DNA from: Acidothermaceae bacterium
GTDB taxonomy: Bacteria; Actinomycetota; Actinomycetes; Acidothermales; Acidothermaceae
Length of the DNA: 7,955 nucleotides
Direction: 5' to 3'
NCBI GenBank assembly: GCA_025925185.1
Contig: JAICLV010000112.1
Coordinates: 1-7,955, forward strand
Position 1 is the first letter of the stretch, and each line of letters opens with the position of its first letter. Under the pieces are notes generated by a model. That model did no database searches. It was not told the DNA's origin and saw nothing but the letters and a program-made list of their open reading frames with translations. Positions 6,254 to 7,955 of this stretch are shown here, piece by piece. A program made the translations under genes and the position numbers.

Positions 6254-6907
6254 TTGCCGGACGTCGAGCATTACATCGCCGTCTGCGCCAGCACCGAACT
6301 GCGACCCGTCCCCCTAGTCCCGGAGATCATGCTTTACGCGGCCGAGAACGCTTACGAGGTATGGGAAATCACCACGCTCGGCGGTGACGAGGCACCGGTC
6401 CCGTATTGGTCGTTTCCGTGGGCGGGCGGGCAAGCACTGGCCCGCCACCTGCTCGACCATCCCGAGCTGGCCGCCGGCCGCCGGGTGCTCGATCTGGCCG
6501 CCGGCTCCGGCGTCGTCGCAATCGCCGCCACGAAGGCCGGAGCAAGAACGGCCGTCGCGAACGACGTCGACCCGTTTGCCGCCGCGGCCCAAGAGCTGAA
6601 CGCGCGCGCGAACCAGGCCACAATCGAAATCAGCCAGCGCGACCTGCTCGACGAGACGGCGACGAGCGAGGAGTTCGACCTCGTCGTCGCGGGCGACGTC
6701 TGCTACGAACGCGACTTGGCCGACCGGCTCCTAGGATTTCTACGCAGGGCGAAGGGCAACGGCGTTGACGTGCTGCTCGCCGATCCCGGCCGCACGTACC
6801 TCCCGCGTGAGCGACTCGACTCTGTCGCGACCTACGAGGTGCCGACCGCACTGGCGATCGAGGGTGTCGAACGCAAGCTCACGACAATCTGGACGCCGCA
6901 CGACTAA
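6254..6907 (+). CDS. Class I SAM-dependent methyltransferase, METTL20/ETF-beta lysine methyltransferase-like
   Basis: A 217-residue cytoplasmic methyltransferase with a Rossmann fold. The order of motifs matches the METTL20 group: VPEIMLY (21-27), the WSFPWAGGQALARHLLD block (about 52-68), motif I VLDLAAGSGVVAIAA (about 76-90), the acidic turn ANDVDP (about 99-104), then GDVCYERDLADRLL and LLADPGRTYLP. In METTL20 the corresponding stretches (PGGQAL, ANDID, GDxxYDEDLAD, GDPGR) belong to an enzyme that methylates lysines of ETF-beta, and bacterial homologues also act on ribosomal L7/L12. Automatic tools may call such genes PrmA or nicotinamide methyltransferase. The substrate here is not shown by sequence. 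The start is unclear: TTG at 6254 keeps VPEI and follows the rmlC stop by six bases, without a Shine-Dalgarno; ATG at 6329 has a GGAG nearby but loses that block. Coupling to rmlC is likely. Confidence 0.82.
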   Translation: MPDVEHYIAVCASTELRPVPLVPEIMLYAAENAYEVWEITTLGGDEAPVPYWSFPWAGGQALARHLLDHPELAAGRRVLDLAAGSGVVAIAATKAGARTAVANDVDPFAAAAQELNARANQATIEISQRDLLDETATSEEFDLVVAGDVCYERDLADRLLGFLRRAKGNGVDVLLADPGRTYLPRERLDSVATYEVPTALAIEGVERKLTTIWTPHD

Positions 6908-6936
6908 GCGCGGCCGGGCGGATTGAGCGACGGCAA

Positions 6937-6967
6937 GGCGGGCAGCTTCATCACAGAGCTGTCCGTC
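6937..6967 (+). terminator. Strong hairpin between the methyltransferase and protease genes
   Basis: GGCGGGCAGCT (6937-6947) pairs with AGCTGTCCGTC (6957-6967) as an 11-bp stem with two G-U pairs and a 9-base loop in plus-strand RNA. It begins 30 bases after the methyltransferase stop. No T-tract follows. It may end the upstream transcript, or form part of the 5' leader of the protease mRNA. The wobble pairs mean the stem is weaker in minus-strand RNA, which favours a plus-strand role. Confidence 0.5.
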
Positions 6968-6968
6968 C

Positions 6969-6985
6969 GATCACGGAGATTGATC
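6969..6985 (+). promoter_or_regulatory. Shine-Dalgarno in the loop of a small hairpin before the protease start
   Basis: GATCA (6969-6973) and TGATC (6981-6985) are reverse complements around the 7-base loop CGGAGAT, which contains the ribosome binding site GGAG (6975-6978). The ATG at 6986 follows directly. GGAG with 7-base spacing firmly supports that start. The hairpin itself is short and AT-containing, so it may be marginal. Confidence 0.6.
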
Positions 6986-7955
6986 ATGTCCGCCGTCCGC
7001 GCGCGCCGCGCCTCATCCGCGGCCGCCACGATAATCGCCACGGCGCTGCTGGCCACCGGCTGCACGTCGAGCTCGAGCTCCTCCGACAGCGGCAGCCCTT
7101 CCGCGACAGCGGCGACGACGGCAACCGCGGGTCCGTCGGCGCCGGCCCCCGCCTCCCCCACGTCGTCCGGACTGCAATCGTTGCAAAACGCGTACGTCAG
7201 CGTGGTGAACGAGGTGCTGCCGTCGGTGGTGGAGATCACCACCGACCACGGCCTCGGCTCCGGAATCGTCTTCAACGACAAGGGTTACATCGTCACGAAC
7301 GACCACGTGGTCGCGGGCGCTTCGCAGTACCACGTGCGACTTTCGAGCGGCGCCGCGGCGATGCCCGCAACGCTCGTCGGCTCGTACCCGCCGGACGACC
7401 TCGCGGTCGTGAAGGTGGAGAACGCGAAGGGTCTCAAGCCGGCGGCGTTCGCCGACTCCAGCACGGTGCGGGTCGGCGACATCGTGTTGGCCATGGGCAA
7501 TCCACTCGGGTTGGCTAGCAGCGTCACCGAGGGCATCGTCTCTGCGACCGGTCGCACTGTCACCGAGCCCAGAGACGCGACATCGCCTGGGGCCACCTTA
7601 CCCAACGTGATCCAGACGAGTGCCGCCATCAACCCCGGCAACAGCGGCGGCGCCCTCGTGAATCTGGCGGCTCAGGTCGTCGGCATCCCGACGCTGGCCG
7701 CCACTGACCAGCAGCTCGGTGGCGCAGCGCCCGGCATCGGCTTCGCCATCCCGAGCAACGTCGTGAAGGACATCGCACAGCAACTCGTCGAGCACGGGAA
7801 GGTGGTCAACTCGCATCGCGCCGCGCTCGGCGTCACCGTCGTGACGGTGGCGGGGGCGGATGGCGCCCCAGCGGGCGTCGGCGTCGTCAAGGTGGAGTCG
7901 GGCGGCCCAGCGGACCCCGCCCGCCACGCCCAGGGCGACAACATCACGGCCATCA
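6986..7955 (+). CDS. HtrA/DegP-like (S1C) serine protease lipoprotein, 3' end outside the window
   Basis: The frame is open from ATG 6986 to the right edge (323 residues seen). The signal peptide has RARR, a hydrophobic core and lipobox LATGC with Cys26 as the lipidation site, followed by a Ser/Thr/Ala/Pro linker (27-62). The trypsin-like domain spans about 68-272: GSGIVFNDKGYIVTNDHVV with catalytic His107, DDLAVVKV with Asp138, and INPGNSGGALVN with nucleophile Ser220. IGFAIPSNVV (251-260) is the usual block ending the protease domain. A PDZ domain starts near 278 (RAALGVTV) and reaches GDNITAI at the edge. The triad is complete, so it should be active, degrading or refolding damaged proteins at the outer face of the membrane. 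Many actinobacterial HtrA proteins use a transmembrane anchor instead; a lipid anchor is a variation. It has its own ribosome binding site 78 bases after the previous gene. Confidence 0.93.
   Translation, partial: MSAVRARRASSAAATIIATALLATGCTSSSSSSDSGSPSATAATTATAGPSAPAPASPTSSGLQSLQNAYVSVVNEVLPSVVEITTDHGLGSGIVFNDKGYIVTNDHVVAGASQYHVRLSSGAAAMPATLVGSYPPDDLAVVKVENAKGLKPAAFADSSTVRVGDIVLAMGNPLGLASSVTEGIVSATGRTVTEPRDATSPGATLPNVIQTSAAINPGNSGGALVNLAAQVVGIPTLAATDQQLGGAAPGIGFAIPSNVVKDIAQQLVEHGKVVNSHRAALGVTVVTVAGADGAPAGVGVVKVESGGPADPARHAQGDNITAI

Noticed and set aside
5633..6271. A 212-codon minus-strand open frame opposite rmlC
   Set aside because: The plus strand encodes a complete epimerase with its catalytic residues; the reverse translation shows no motif.
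7898..7942. A possible frameshift in the PDZ region, where DPARHAQGDN replaces the more usual KAGLKPGDV type of sequence
   Set aside because: The same frame continues to a proper GDNITAI block up to the window edge, so ordinary divergence is a simpler reading.

Overview
This window is GC-rich chromosomal DNA, most likely from an actinobacterium. The best clue is the first gene pair: the 3' part of a 2-oxoglutarate dehydrogenase/decarboxylase E1 gene (kgd/sucA type) whose stop codon overlaps the start of a 59-residue DUF6104-like protein, an arrangement I recall from actinobacteria. GTG and TTG starts, Ser/Thr/Pro/Ala-rich linkers after lipoprotein cysteines and terminators without T-tracts fit the same picture. 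Genus cannot be set from this sequence.

Layout. (1) 1-1687, plus strand: the 3' end of kgd, then the DUF6104-like gene. (2) 1737-1776: a perfect 12-bp inverted repeat between convergent genes, read as a bidirectional terminator. (3) 1799-2779, minus strand: a zinc-independent quinone-oxidoreductase-like MDR enzyme. (4) 2780-2923: a divergent intergenic region with a 13-bp palindrome and a 9-bp GC-rich leader hairpin ending six bases before a Shine-Dalgarno. (5) 2924-5617, plus strand: a complete polar amino-acid ABC importer in the order lipoprotein binding protein, permease, ATPase, tightly coupled. (6) 5642-6907: a stand-alone dTDP-4-dehydrorhamnose 3,5-epimerase (rmlC) and, in the same reading frame six bases after its TGA, a class I methyltransferase resembling METTL20 (ETF-beta lysine methyltransferase). 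(7) 6908-6985: a strong hairpin, then a small hairpin carrying a Shine-Dalgarno in its loop. (8) 6986 to the right edge: an HtrA/DegP-like lipoprotein serine protease, cut off inside its PDZ domain.

How the genes work together. The importer is one functional unit: the tethered binding protein captures an amino acid outside the membrane and the permease/ATPase pair brings it in. Kgd acts at the 2-oxoglutarate node of the TCA cycle, RmlC in activated-rhamnose synthesis, and the protease in envelope protein quality control. These look like neighbouring housekeeping and envelope genes rather than one pathway. I see no phage, insertion sequence, CRISPR array, toxin-antitoxin pair or defence system, and no convincing undescribed multi-gene system. 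The most interesting points are the METTL20-like enzyme and its odd translational start, and the RNA structures ahead of the two lipoprotein genes.
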